A stretch of DNA of 55,777 nt from Sphingomonas sp. LaA6.9 (GTDB lineage Bacteria > Pseudomonadota > Alphaproteobacteria > Sphingomonadales > Sphingomonadaceae), in assembly GCF_022601895.1 (NCBI RefSeq), contig NZ_JAKVIO010000029.1, positions 1 through 55,777 on the forward strand, written 5' to 3'. The notes under the pieces are model-generated. The model had not been told where the DNA came from, did no database searches, and saw only the letters and a program-made list of their open reading frames with translations. A program made the translations under genes and the position numbers. Shown here in pieces: positions 42,969-51,950 of the stretch. The stretch's first letter is position 1. The number at the start of each line of letters is the position of its first letter.

Positions 42969-43936
42969 CGCGGCGCGCGGCGATTTCGGGTACAGGTTCG
43001 GCGCTCCCGGCGCGGCGGGTGTCCAATCAGGAACTGGCCGAGCAGGTCGACACCTCCGACGAATGGATCGTCGAACGCACCGGCATCCGCTTCCGCCATA
43101 TCGCGGGCCCCGACGAGACGACCTCGACCCTCGCCACCGCCGCCGCGCAGCACGCGCTCGACGCCGCGGGGATGGAAGCGGGCCAGATCGACCTGATCGT
43201 GCTGGCCACCGCGACTCCCGACCAGACCTTCCCCGCGACTGCCACGCGCGTCCAGGCCGCGCTTGGCATCGACGACTGCGTCGCCTTTGACGTCCAGGCG
43301 GTCTGTTCGGGCTTTCTTTATGCGGTCTCGGTCGCTGACAGCATGATCCGCGCGGGTGCCGCGACCAACGCGCTCGTGATCGGCGCCGAAACCTTCAGCC
43401 GCATCCTCGACTGGGAGGATCGCAACACCTGCGTGCTGTTCGGCGACGGTGCGGGCGCGGTCGTGCTCACCGCCGAAGAGGGGGGCGAGCAGACCGGGCG
43501 CGGCGTGCTTGCAACCAAGCTGCACGCCGATGGCCGGCACAACGAGCTGCTCTATGTCGATGGCGGCCCGTCGACCACAGGCACCGTCGGCAAGGTGCGC
43601 ATGAAGGGCCGCGAGGTCTTCAGGCACGCGGTCGTTAATCTGGCAAATGTCCTGGGCGAGTCGCTTTCGGCCGCGGGGCTCGCGCCCGAGGACATCGACT
43701 GGCTTGTCCCGCATCAGGCCAATGCGCGCATTCTCGACGCCACCGCGCGCAAGCTCGGGCTCGACCCGTCCAAGGTCGTCGTGACGGTCGACCAGCACGC
43801 AAACACCTCTGCGGCATCGGTGCCGCTGGCGCTTGACCAAGCCGTCCGCGACGGGCGGATCAAAAAGAACGACATAGTGGTGCTCGAAGCCATGGGCGGC
43901 GGCTTTACGTGGGGAGCCGCGGTGTTACGCTATTGA
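42965..43936 (+). CDS. fabH: Beta-ketoacyl-ACP synthase III
   Basis: A 323-aa condensing enzyme that starts fatty acid synthesis from acetyl-CoA and malonyl-ACP. The catalytic triad is visible: Cys in [18 protein letters not shown], His in [18 protein letters not shown] and Asn in [17 protein letters not shown]. The family start [12 protein letters not shown] and [10 protein letters not shown] are also present. It is translationally coupled to plsX. Confidence 0.97.
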   Translation: MTRRAAISGTGSALPARRVSNQELAEQVDTSDEWIVERTGIRFRHIAGPDETTSTLATAAAQHALDAAGMEAGQIDLIVLATATPDQTFPATATRVQAALGIDDCVAFDVQAVCSGFLYAVSVADSMIRAGAATNALVIGAETFSRILDWEDRNTCVLFGDGAGAVVLTAEEGGEQTGRGVLATKLHADGRHNELLYVDGGPSTTGTVGKVRMKGREVFRHAVVNLANVLGESLSAAGLAPEDIDWLVPHQANARILDATARKLGLDPSKVVVTVDQHANTSAASVPLALDQAVRDGRIKKNDIVVLEAMGGGFTWGAAVLRY

Positions 43937-43999
43937 TCTCCGTCAATTGAATCTTCGGTCACGAAACGATAGAGTGTTTTCAAAGCCGTAGAGAAGGGG

Positions 44000-44305
44000 A
44001 TGAATATGGCTTCCGCACCGACATTGACGCGCGCCGATCTGGCAGATTCGGTCCATCGGGAGATCGGCCTTTCTCGCGCCGAATCTTCCAAGCTCGTCGA
44101 GCAGATTCTGGACCATATGTGTAACGCTCTGGCCGGGGGGCAGAACGTCAAGATCTCGGGCTTCGGCAGCTTCGTTCTGCGCGACAAGGGCGAGCGGATC
44201 GGCCGCAACCCCAAGACGGGCGTCGAGGTTCCGATCGCGCCCAGACGCGTGCTGACCTTCCGCGCCAGCCAGATGTTGCGCGATCGTATCGTCAAGGCGG
44301 GCTGA
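44000..44305 (+). CDS. ihfA: Integration host factor subunit alpha
   Basis: A 101-aa DNA-bending protein of the HU/IHF family. [40 protein letters not shown] and [18 protein letters not shown] form the body and beta arms, including the R-N-P-K-T-G intercalating tip. It pairs with IhfB to compact DNA and assist promoters and recombination, including integrase reactions such as that at 16529-17824. It sits next to a MerR gene, as in many alphaproteobacteria. Confidence 0.95.
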   Translation: MNMASAPTLTRADLADSVHREIGLSRAESSKLVEQILDHMCNALAGGQNVKISGFGSFVLRDKGERIGRNPKTGVEVPIAPRRVLTFRASQMLRDRIVKAG

Positions 44306-44313
44306 TCGCGGGC

Positions 44314-44706
44314 ATGGCGGACAAGGCCGAGGGCGCGTTTCTGACGATCGGCGAACTCGCCGACGAACTCGGCCTGCCGCAGCATATCCTGCGCTATTGG
44401 GAAAGCCGTTTTCCCCAGTTGCGCCCGCTGCAGCGCGCGGGCAAGCGGCGCTATTACCGACCCGATGACGTGGCGCTCGTACGCCGGATCAACCAGCTGC
44501 TCAACCATGAGGGCTATACCATCAAGGGCGTGCAGAAACTCCTGAGCGCGCGTGCACCCGATCAGTTCGATGCTGCGCCTGTGGTCCCTGCCGAGCGCAC
44601 GCCAACCCCGGTGACGCCGATCACCGCGACGCCGATGACGCCCGAGATACTCGCCGAGCTGACCCATATGCGCGCCAGTCTTGCGCGGGCGCTCGCTGCG
44701 GCCTGA
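44314..44706 (+). CDS. MerR family transcriptional regulator
   Basis: A 130-aa protein. The winged helix-turn-helix is FLTIGELADELGLPQHILRY, WESRFPQLRPLQRAGKRRYY and VALVRRINQLLNHEGYTIKG, a MerR-type DNA-binding domain with the W-E-x-R-F-P hallmark of the group beside ihfA. The C-terminus is Pro/Thr-rich (TPTPVTPITATPMTP) and ends in a short helix; no metal-binding Cys is seen. The ligand is unknown. Confidence 0.92.
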   Translation: MADKAEGAFLTIGELADELGLPQHILRYWESRFPQLRPLQRAGKRRYYRPDDVALVRRINQLLNHEGYTIKGVQKLLSARAPDQFDAAPVVPAERTPTPVTPITATPMTPEILAELTHMRASLARALAAA

Positions 44707-44767
44707 CACCTGCTTCCGGTGCCGGGAGCCCCGGCCTCGCTCGCCCCCCGCCAAAGGAAGGTAGCCC

Positions 44768-45241
44768 GTGCGTTTTCTCATACCCCTGTTGACTGCAATG
44801 CTTCTCGTCGCGCCCGCGCGTGCCGCGGCCGATCTGGACACCGCCACCGTGCAGGCGATTGAGGCGGCTGCACGAGATTATATCGACGGCCAGCTTGATG
44901 GCGACGCGGCACGCGTAAAGCGTGGACTGCACCCCGACATGGCCAAGCGCGCAATTCGGCCCGAAAGCGCCGAGGAGAAGTTCGCGCTGCGGCGGATGAC
45001 GACCGACGAGCTCGTCGAGCTCACGCAGCAGGGCGCGCTCAAGACGCCGCGCGAGCAATGGGATCGCACCATCCGGATCCTCGATGTTGCAGGCAATATT
45101 GCGACGGTGCGTGTCGAGGCGCCTTGGTTTATAGACCATCTTCAGCTGGGCAATTTCAATGGTCGCTGGATGGTGGTGAACGCGCTCTATTATCCCAAGC
45201 CCAACCGGCCGGCGCTGTCCGCGGCACCGACGCAGCGCTGA
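44768..45241 (+). CDS. Exported nuclear transport factor 2-like protein
   Basis: A 157-aa protein with a GTG start behind AAAGGAAGG. A signal peptide (RFLIPLLTAMLLVAPARAAA) precedes a small alpha+beta domain, TVQAIEAAARDYIDGQLDGD, then VKRGLHPDMAKRAI and FNGRWMVVNALYYPKPNRP. This matches the putative lumazine-binding/NTF2-like family (DUF4440-like cone fold). It is probably periplasmic; function and ligand are unknown. Confidence 0.8.
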   Translation: MRFLIPLLTAMLLVAPARAAADLDTATVQAIEAAARDYIDGQLDGDAARVKRGLHPDMAKRAIRPESAEEKFALRRMTTDELVELTQQGALKTPREQWDRTIRILDVAGNIATVRVEAPWFIDHLQLGNFNGRWMVVNALYYPKPNRPALSAAPTQR

Positions 45242-45251
45242 ATCGGCTGAG

Positions 45252-45800
45252 CTAGTGACCGTGGGGCACGGGCCCCAGTTCGGCATCGAGATCGCGCGGG
45301 CGCACGAAGCGGAGCAGCCTGCCGCCATTGCTCGCGACATCGCTCCAATGTTCGACGTCGAAAGCGATCTCGGCGAGCGCGGCGGTCGGGAACTTCTCCT
45401 CGACCGCGTCGCGCAGCGCGTCACCCTGCCGGTCGGGTACGAGCATCAGCGCCAGATCCTCGAAGCCGGGATTGTGCCCGCACATCAGCAGCGCCTCCGC
45501 CCGGTCGGGCGCATCATGGACGACATCGAGCAATGTCGCCGCCGAAGCGAGATAGATGCGCCGATCCCAACTCGGCGTCATGCTGCGGCCCATGCCCTCC
45601 CACAGATAGTCGAGCGTCTCGGTGCAACGGATCGCGGGTGACGAGAGGAGATGGTCAAAGACAAGGCCTTCGTCGCGCAGATAGCGACCCATTCGCTTCG
45701 CACCCCGGATTCCGCGCGCATTGAGCGGCCGATCGAAATCGCGCGCTACGGGATCGTCCCAGCTCGATTTCGCGTGGCGCAGCAATGTCAGCGTCTTCAT
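45252..45800 (-). CDS. SixA-type histidine phosphatase
   Basis: A 182-aa protein. The phosphohistidine nucleophile motif is TLLRHAKSSWDDP, with HLLSSPAIRCTETL and ALLMCGHNPGFEDLA giving the other catalytic Arg and His. Members remove phosphate from phosphohistidine proteins or small substrates; the target here is unknown. Its ATG overlaps the stop of the upstream helicase gene (45797-45800), so the two form an operon. Confidence 0.9.
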   Translation of the reverse strand: MKTLTLLRHAKSSWDDPVARDFDRPLNARGIRGAKRMGRYLRDEGLVFDHLLSSPAIRCTETLDYLWEGMGRSMTPSWDRRIYLASAATLLDVVHDAPDRAEALLMCGHNPGFEDLALMLVPDRQGDALRDAVEEKFPTAALAEIAFDVEHWSDVASNGGRLLRFVRPRDLDAELGPVPHGH

Positions 45801-48523
45801 GCCTTCTCCGTTGGTGCGGTACCTGCGGTCTCCTGCCCCGATAGGATGACAGGGCCAAGACGGTCTTTAACGTGCGCGACCGCTTCGTCCAGCGTGACGC
45901 GGTGGATGGGCGTCCCGGGCGGAAAGGCCGAGAGCAGCCGCGAGGGCATCGCTGCCGACAGCATGACGAAAAGCCCCCGGTCATCGGCGCGCCGGATCAG
46001 CCGGCCGAACGCCTGTGCGAGTCGCGCGCGGATGATCTGGTCGTCATAGGCACTGCCCCCACCCGCAAGCCGGCGCGCCGCATGGAGCACGGTGGGCTTG
46101 GGCCAGGGCACGCCCTCCATCAGCACGAGGCGCAGCGAATGGCCGGGGACGTCGACGCCGTCTCTCAGCGCATCGGTGCCGAGCAGCGAAGCGCGCGGAT
46201 CGTCGCGGAAGATGTCGACGAGCGTGCCGGTATCCATCGGGTCGACATGCTGCGCGTAGAGCGGAAGCCCCTCGCGCGCCAGGCGGTCGGCGATCCGCGC
46301 ATGGACCGCGCGCAGCCGCCTTATCGCGGTGAACAGGCCGAGGGTGCCGCCTTCCGCGGCCATCACCAGTCGGCCATAAGCGCCCGCAAGCGCAGCGATG
46401 TCCCCCTTCTTGACATCGGTGACGATCAGCACCTCGGCCTGGGCGGCATAGTCGAACGGGCTCGGCGCCTCGAAGCGTGTCGCGGGCTGCGCCAGATGGA
46501 GCGCGCCGCTGCGCGCCTCGGCCACCTGCCAGTCACCGCCCCCCTTGAGTGTCGCCGACGTTACAAGCACGCCGTGTGCGGGCTTGAGCACGACCTCGGC
46601 CACGGGACGTGTCGGATCGAGCCAGTGGCGGTGGAGTCCAACATCATAGTCGCGCCCCTCGATCCGATCGACCGCGAGCCAGTCGACGAAATCGGGATCG
46701 GCGGGCCCGCCGATGCGCGAAAGCAGCGACAGCCAGCCCGAGAGCGCATCGGTGCGCCAGCCAAGGCTCGCGATCGCGCCCTCGACGCGCGCGCGCGCCT
46801 GTCCGTCGAGCCAGTCAGGGCCGTCCTCGACCAGCGCTTCCAGCCGACGGCCCAGGCGGACAAGTGGGCGCAGCAGCGCGTCGAGCGCCTCGGCCGCGGG
46901 CTGCGCTGCGGAGACGAGCGCGCCGTCGAGCTCGGCCATCTCGGTCTCGAGGCCATAGCCCGCATCTTCGCCGGCGCCGCGCGCATAGGTGGTGCCGCGC
47001 ACCGCTGCGAGCAACGCCTCGATCGGCCCGAACGGAGCGCCCTCGGCAAGCCTCTGGAGCCAGCCGTCGGAGGGCAGTGCCTGCGCGGCATTGGTCGCCT
47101 CGGCGATCGCCTGACCGCCCTCCGTGTCGTAGCTCGCGACGTCGGACAATCGCGCCGAAAGCCCGCGTCGGCGCCCGCGCGACTTGCCCTCAGGGCCCGT
47201 CACCCAGCGACGGAGCTCGATCGCCTCCTGACCCGTCAGCGCGGTCGCGAACATTGAATCGGCCGCGTCGAACAGGTGATGCCCCTCGTCGAACACCAGC
47301 CGCGTCGGCCGATTGGCCGCCTCGCGTCCCCGCGCGGCATTGACCATGACGAGCGCGTGGTTTGCGATGACGATATCGGCATCGGCGCTGGCGCGGCTCG
47401 CGCGCTCGATGAAGCATTTGCGGTAATGCGGGCAGCCCGCATAGATGCACTCGCCGCGCCGGTCGGTGAGCGCGGTCGCGCCCGCACGACGGAACAGCGT
47501 GGGGAGCCAGCCGGGCAGGTCACCCCCCACCATGTCGCCATCGGCACTATAGGCCGCCCAGCGCGCGACCAGTTGCGCGAGGATCGCGGCGCGCCCGGCA
47601 AAGCCGCCCTGCAGCGCATCCTCGAGGTTGAGCAGGCAGAGATAATTTTCGCGCCCCTTGCGCAGCACGACTTTTTTGCGTCGCACGCGCGGATCGGGAA
47701 AGAGCCGTTCGCTTTCCCTGGCGAGCTGGCGCTGGAGCGTCTTGGTATAGGTCGAGATCCAGACGGGCCCGTCGGCGCGCTCGGCCCAGAGCGAGGCGGG
47801 CGCGAGATACCCCAGCGTCTTGCCGATGCCCGTTCCCGCCTCGGCGAGGATCAGTTGCGGTTCGTCCTTGCGCACGCGCGGCGTGAATGCCTGCGCCGCC
47901 GCCGCGGCGTAATCCTGCTGGCCGGGGCGGATCTCGGCGCCATGGCCGGTGAGATCGTCGAGCCGCTCGGCCACGTCTGCAGGTTCGAGCACGACCGTGC
48001 GTGGCGGCGTGCGCGGCGGTGCGTCCTCCCATTCGGGGAGCCGGGAAAACAGCCAGCGTTCGGCGCGCGCGGGTGCTTCGAGACGTTCGGCGATCACCGC
48101 GGCCCAGGGCCAGCGCATCCGAACAAGCGTCTGCGCCGCGGTCCAGGCGCCCTCGCGCTCGGTCCAGTGCGGATCGTCGCTGCGTTCCAACAGGGCTTCT
48201 GCGGCGTTGCGCAGGAAATCCGCGACCGCCGAATCGGTCTGGGGTGGCGCCAGCCCGATCGCTCGTGCGAGTCCTTTGGGCGTCGGCACCGCGAAGCGCG
48301 CGGGATGAATGAAGGCGAACAGTTCGAGCAGGTCGAGCCCCGACAGTTCGGGATAGCCCAGCCGCTGCCCGACCAGCGGCGCGTTGAGCACGATCAGCGG
48401 GGTTTCGGCGGCCAGCGCGATCGCCTCTCCACGCCCGACACCGCGCGTTTCTCCATCGGGCGTGGCGATCCAGATGCCGCCATGGCTTGCATAGAGCGCG
48501 GGATAGGGCAAAGAGGCCGCCAT
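45797..48523 (-). CDS. DinG-type ATP-dependent DNA helicase
   Basis: A 908-aa protein if started at MAASLPYPALYASHGGIWIA. GGGAGGG sits almost touching that ATG, so a start slightly upstream (to 48595) is possible. Walker A is LAEAGTGIGKTLGYLAPASL. The DEAH motif is LVFDEGHHLFDAADS. Cysteines in ENYLCLLNL and GECIYAGCPHYRKCF form an XPD/DinG-like iron-sulfur cluster. Late motifs include GTDALRDGVDVPGHSLRLVL and RLAQAFGRLIRRADDRGLF. The family unwinds DNA in repair and R-loop removal. The N-terminal 220 residues are a lineage-specific extension. Confidence 0.9.
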   Translation of the reverse strand: MAASLPYPALYASHGGIWIATPDGETRGVGRGEAIALAAETPLIVLNAPLVGQRLGYPELSGLDLLELFAFIHPARFAVPTPKGLARAIGLAPPQTDSAVADFLRNAAEALLERSDDPHWTEREGAWTAAQTLVRMRWPWAAVIAERLEAPARAERWLFSRLPEWEDAPPRTPPRTVVLEPADVAERLDDLTGHGAEIRPGQQDYAAAAAQAFTPRVRKDEPQLILAEAGTGIGKTLGYLAPASLWAERADGPVWISTYTKTLQRQLARESERLFPDPRVRRKKVVLRKGRENYLCLLNLEDALQGGFAGRAAILAQLVARWAAYSADGDMVGGDLPGWLPTLFRRAGATALTDRRGECIYAGCPHYRKCFIERASRASADADIVIANHALVMVNAARGREAANRPTRLVFDEGHHLFDAADSMFATALTGQEAIELRRWVTGPEGKSRGRRRGLSARLSDVASYDTEGGQAIAEATNAAQALPSDGWLQRLAEGAPFGPIEALLAAVRGTTYARGAGEDAGYGLETEMAELDGALVSAAQPAAEALDALLRPLVRLGRRLEALVEDGPDWLDGQARARVEGAIASLGWRTDALSGWLSLLSRIGGPADPDFVDWLAVDRIEGRDYDVGLHRHWLDPTRPVAEVVLKPAHGVLVTSATLKGGGDWQVAEARSGALHLAQPATRFEAPSPFDYAAQAEVLIVTDVKKGDIAALAGAYGRLVMAAEGGTLGLFTAIRRLRAVHARIADRLAREGLPLYAQHVDPMDTGTLVDIFRDDPRASLLGTDALRDGVDVPGHSLRLVLMEGVPWPKPTVLHAARRLAGGGSAYDDQIIRARLAQAFGRLIRRADDRGLFVMLSAAMPSRLLSAFPPGTPIHRVTLDEAVAHVKDRLGPVILSGQETAGTAPTEKA

Positions 48524-48561
48524 CCCTCCCGTTAAGCCTACACGGAACGAAAGAGCAACAG

Positions 48562-50136
48562 ATGAGCGACCTGCGTGCAACCGCGATGGAATCAAAGGCC
48601 TGGCCTTTCGAGGAAGCGCGCAAGCTGCTCAAACGCTATGCAAACGGCGCGCCCGACAAGGGGCATGTGCTGTTCGAGACGGGCTATGGCCCCTCGGGCC
48701 TGCCGCATATCGGCACGTTCAACGAGGTGCTGCGCACGACGATGGTGCGTCAGGCCTTCGAGGCGCTGTCGGATATCCCGACGCGGCTGATCGCCTTTTC
48801 GGACGACATGGACGGCTTGCGCAAGGTGCCCGACAATGTTCCCAACAAGGATATGCTGGCAGAGCATCTGGGCAAGCCGCTGACGCGCATCCCCGATCCC
48901 TTTGGCAAGTTCGAGAGCTTCGCGCACCACAACAACGCCATCCTGCGCGACTTTCTCGACCGCTACGGTTTCGAATATGAATTCCTGTCGGCGACCGAAT
49001 GCTACGCCTCGGGGCGTTTCGACGACGCACTGAAGCTCGTTCTCGGGCATTATGACGACATCATGGGGATCATGCTGCCGACGCTCCGCAAGGAGCGGCA
49101 GGCGACCTATTCGCCCGTGCTGCCGATCTCGAAAAAGTCGGGGATCGTGCTGCAGGTGCCCGTCACCGTGGTCGACGCCGGTGCCGGCATCGTGCGCTTC
49201 GAGGATGAGGGCGAGACCGTAGAGCAGTCGATCCTGTCGGGCGCGGCCAAGCTGCAATGGAAGGTCGACTGGGCGATGCGCTGGGTCGCGCTGGGCGTCG
49301 ACTACGAGATGTCGGGCAAGGACCTGATCGATTCGGTGACGCAGTCTTCGCGGATCTGCCGCGCGCTCGGCGCCCGCCCGCCCGAGGGCTTCAACTACGA
49401 GATGTTCCTCGACGAAAAGGGCGAGAAGATCTCCAAGTCGAAGGGCAACGGCCTGTCGATGGAGCAGTGGCTCACCTATGGCCCCGAGGAAAGCCTCGCC
49501 TTCTACGCCTATCGCGAGCCCAAAAAGGCCAAGTCGCTCCACATGGGCGTGATCCCGCGCGCGATCGACGAATATTGGCAGTTCCGCGGCAACTGGAAGG
49601 ATCAGGCGCTCAAGGAGAAGCTTGGTAATCCCGTCCACCATATCCATAACGGCCAGGTGCCCGAGGAAGCGCTCCCCGTGACCTTCGGGCTGCTGCTCAA
49701 CCTCGTCGGCGTGATGGGCGAGGCGCGCAAGGAACAGGTCTGGGGCTATCTCGCCAATTACGTGGCCGACGCTGACCCTGCCAAATATCCCGCGCTCGAT
49801 CGGCTGATCGACTATGCGCTCGCCTATCACCGCGACTTCATCGCACCGACGCTCAAGCGCCGTGCGCCGACCGCAAGTGAGACCGAGGCGCTGAAGGATC
49901 TCGACGCGCGCCTCGCTGCGCTGCCGGGCGATGCCGATGCCGAGACCATCCAGAACGAAGTCTACGCTGTCGGCAAGGTCGAGGGCTATGGCTTCGAATC
50001 CTTACGCGACTGGTTCAAGGCGCTTTACGAGACGCTGCTGGGGCAGGAACAGGGGCCGCGCATGGGCAGCTTCATCGCGCTCTACGGGATCGAGAACAGC
50101 CGCCGGCTGATTGCCGAGGCGCTGGCGGCGGCATGA
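48562..50136 (+). CDS. lysK: Lysyl-tRNA synthetase, class I
   Basis: A 524-aa enzyme; ATG at 48562 gives the family start. It is the class I (LysK) rather than the common class II LysRS, as known from many alphaproteobacteria. The HIGH motif is GYGPSGLPHIGTFNEVLR and the KMSKS motif is GEKISKSKGNGLSMEQ. EYEFLSATECYASGRFDDAL and VDWAMRWVALGVDYEMSGKD belong to the lysine and tRNA sites. The C-terminal helical domain binds the anticodon. The stop overlaps the following GNAT gene (ATGA). Confidence 0.96.
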   Translation: MSDLRATAMESKAWPFEEARKLLKRYANGAPDKGHVLFETGYGPSGLPHIGTFNEVLRTTMVRQAFEALSDIPTRLIAFSDDMDGLRKVPDNVPNKDMLAEHLGKPLTRIPDPFGKFESFAHHNNAILRDFLDRYGFEYEFLSATECYASGRFDDALKLVLGHYDDIMGIMLPTLRKERQATYSPVLPISKKSGIVLQVPVTVVDAGAGIVRFEDEGETVEQSILSGAAKLQWKVDWAMRWVALGVDYEMSGKDLIDSVTQSSRICRALGARPPEGFNYEMFLDEKGEKISKSKGNGLSMEQWLTYGPEESLAFYAYREPKKAKSLHMGVIPRAIDEYWQFRGNWKDQALKEKLGNPVHHIHNGQVPEEALPVTFGLLLNLVGVMGEARKEQVWGYLANYVADADPAKYPALDRLIDYALAYHRDFIAPTLKRRAPTASETEALKDLDARLAALPGDADAETIQNEVYAVGKVEGYGFESLRDWFKALYETLLGQEQGPRMGSFIALYGIENSRRLIAEALAAA

Positions 50137-50654
50137 CGATCCGCGTCGCGCGCATCGACGCCGACGCACTCGACGCGCACGCCCCCGCGCTTGGGGCGAT
50201 ATTGCTCGATTGCGTGGCGGGCGGCGCGTCGGTCAGCTTCATGGCCGATCTGACGCGCGAACGCGCGGAAGCGTTCTGGCGTGCCAAGGCACGGCCAATC
50301 GGCGATGACGCCATCCGCCTGCTCGTCGCCGAGGCGGATGGCGAAATGCTCGGGACGGTGACCGTCGCGCGCGCAGGCGCCGACAATCAACCTCACCGTG
50401 GCGATGTGGCCAAGATGCTCGTCCATAGCCGCGCGCGCCGGCGCGGCATCGCGCGGTTACTGATGGAAGCGGCCGAGCACGAGGCGCGCGCGATGGGGCT
50501 GAGCGTGCTCGTGCTCGACACGGTGACGGGAAGCGCCGCGGAAAGCCTGTATGTAGGGCTGGGCTGGCAGCGCGTCGGCGAGATACCCGATTTCGCGCTC
50601 TATCCCGACGGCGCGCTGTGCCCGACCACCTTCTTCTACAAGCGGATCGCCTGA
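50133..50654 (+). CDS. GNAT family N-acetyltransferase coupled to lysK
   Basis: A 173-aa protein. The acetyl-CoA site is VAKMLVHSRARRRGIARLLM (R-x-x-G-I/G-x-A), followed by LSVLVLDTVTGSAAESLYVG and GWQRVGEIPDFALYPDG. The DFALYPDG end matches a group of GNAT enzymes with antibiotic- or small-amine-modifying relatives, but the substrate is unknown. ATGA overlap with lysK implies co-translation, which may be incidental. Confidence 0.88.
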   Translation: MTIRVARIDADALDAHAPALGAILLDCVAGGASVSFMADLTRERAEAFWRAKARPIGDDAIRLLVAEADGEMLGTVTVARAGADNQPHRGDVAKMLVHSRARRRGIARLLMEAAEHEARAMGLSVLVLDTVTGSAAESLYVGLGWQRVGEIPDFALYPDGALCPTTFFYKRIA

Positions 50655-50662
50655 GCAGCCTT

Positions 50663-51781
50663 TCAGCGTGCCGCGGCGCGGACGCGGCGGTGCATCCGAC
50701 CCTGAGGCGCGAGTTGGGCGGACAGCCGCTCTGCGTCAGCGGATGCGACGCCGGCGCGCTTCAGTGCCTCGATCAGCGCCTGCTCGGGGGCCACGGCGAT
50801 ATCGGGCGCAACGCCCGGACCTTCCCAGCCCTGGCCGGTGTCGGGATCATAGGTGCGTCCGACGGGAATGAATGCACTAAAGCCGGCGGGCAGCGGCACC
50901 ATACCGCCAAAATGCCCCGCGCCCGCGGTCGGTTCGCCGATCAGCGTTGCGCGATGCGTGCGCTTCATCGTCAGCGCAAAATGCTCGGCGGCCGACGCGC
51001 TGCCGCCCGAGGTCAACACGTAGATTTTGGCGGAGGCCAGGGGGCTCGCCGGGCTCGTGGGCAATGCCCAGTGATCCTCGCGGACGACTTCAGGCGCGGA
51101 TGCGACGCGTTTGAGCGTTGCGCGATCGTCCAGCGGCTCGTTGCCAGCCGCAACCACCGCTGCGCGCGTCTCCATAGCGACGAGCTGGGTCGGTTGCGCG
51201 AACAGCAGCGGGAACATCACGTCCATTTCGTCGAGGCCGCCGCCGCGATGCGTCCGGACGTCGATGATGAGCGTCTTCGCCGCCGCATAGTCACGGACAA
51301 ATTGCCGGGTCGCGGCGACCGATTCCGGCGAGCCTGGAAAGCCATTGAAGCGGACAAACGCGACGCCGGGCGCAACCCAGCGCCCTTTTTCGACGGCGGG
51401 CGACTGAGCGGGAGCCGGCGTGGCGCCCGGCTGCGAAGCAGGGCGTGGACGATCAGGCGCGCTCGCAAAGACCCGAAGATGACCATCGGGCGCAATCGCC
51501 TGGACATCGTCGGTCATCATTTCGGCCAGCGCCTCGCGGCTCGCGAGCTTGTCATATCCCCCCGCCGCCGCTTTGGCGCGAAGCGCTGCGGCATAGCGCT
51601 TGCCCGTTTCCGGAAAGACGAAGTTTGCCTCGAGCTTCGCGGCGAATTCCTCGGCGAGCTTGCGCGCCTCAGCCGCAGTCGGCGCGGGGGCGGGTGTCTC
51701 GGCCGGCGCGACCTGCGCAACGAGCGAGGTGCCGGAGAGCGCGGCGAAGGACAGGACAAGTGGCAGGGCGAAGCGCATCAA
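50663..51781 (-). CDS. S41 family exported peptidase
   Basis: A 372-aa protein with a signal peptide (MRFALPLVLSFAALSGTSLV) and a Pro/Ala linker. The helical N-terminal region is LAEEFAAKLEANFVFPETGK. The catalytic core has KTLIIDVRTHRGGGLDEM, IYVLTSGGSASAAEHFALT with the nucleophile Ser, and ATLIGEPTAGAGHFGG. It resembles interphotoreceptor retinoid-binding-like/Tricorn S41 peptidases rather than CtpA, since there is no PDZ domain. It should be periplasmic; the substrate is unknown. Confidence 0.9.
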   Translation of the reverse strand: MMRFALPLVLSFAALSGTSLVAQVAPAETPAPAPTAAEARKLAEEFAAKLEANFVFPETGKRYAAALRAKAAAGGYDKLASREALAEMMTDDVQAIAPDGHLRVFASAPDRPRPASQPGATPAPAQSPAVEKGRWVAPGVAFVRFNGFPGSPESVAATRQFVRDYAAAKTLIIDVRTHRGGGLDEMDVMFPLLFAQPTQLVAMETRAAVVAAGNEPLDDRATLKRVASAPEVVREDHWALPTSPASPLASAKIYVLTSGGSASAAEHFALTMKRTHRATLIGEPTAGAGHFGGMVPLPAGFSAFIPVGRTYDPDTGQGWEGPGVAPDIAVAPEQALIEALKRAGVASADAERLSAQLAPQGRMHRRVRAAAR

Positions 51782-51910
51782 TTATTCCCCAACAGGTTGG
51801 TTACATGTTACCTATCTGCTCTGGCGCAGGGCGGCGCGCGTCCCCATCCTTTTTCCATAAACGATCAACGCGCTTCGACGAGCGGCAATCCGTCGTCGCC
51901 AGCCGTGCGG

Positions 51911-51941
51911 GCCGCGGGGCAACTTGCTGCCACCCCGCGGC
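51911..51941. terminator. GC-rich inverted repeat, possible terminator for the DUF885 gene
   Basis: GCCGCGGGG (51911-51919) pairs with CCCCGCGGC (51933-51941) around a 13-base loop, ten bases beyond the stop of the leftward DUF885 gene. No T-run follows, so it may slow rather than end transcription, or protect the mRNA 3' end. Confidence 0.45.
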
Positions 51942-51950
51942 ACCATCTGC

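Noticed and set aside
48487-48561. N-terminal extension of the lysyl-tRNA synthetase
   Set aside because: The 25 extra residues are antisense to the helicase start and lack family similarity; ATG at 48562 gives the expected N-terminus.
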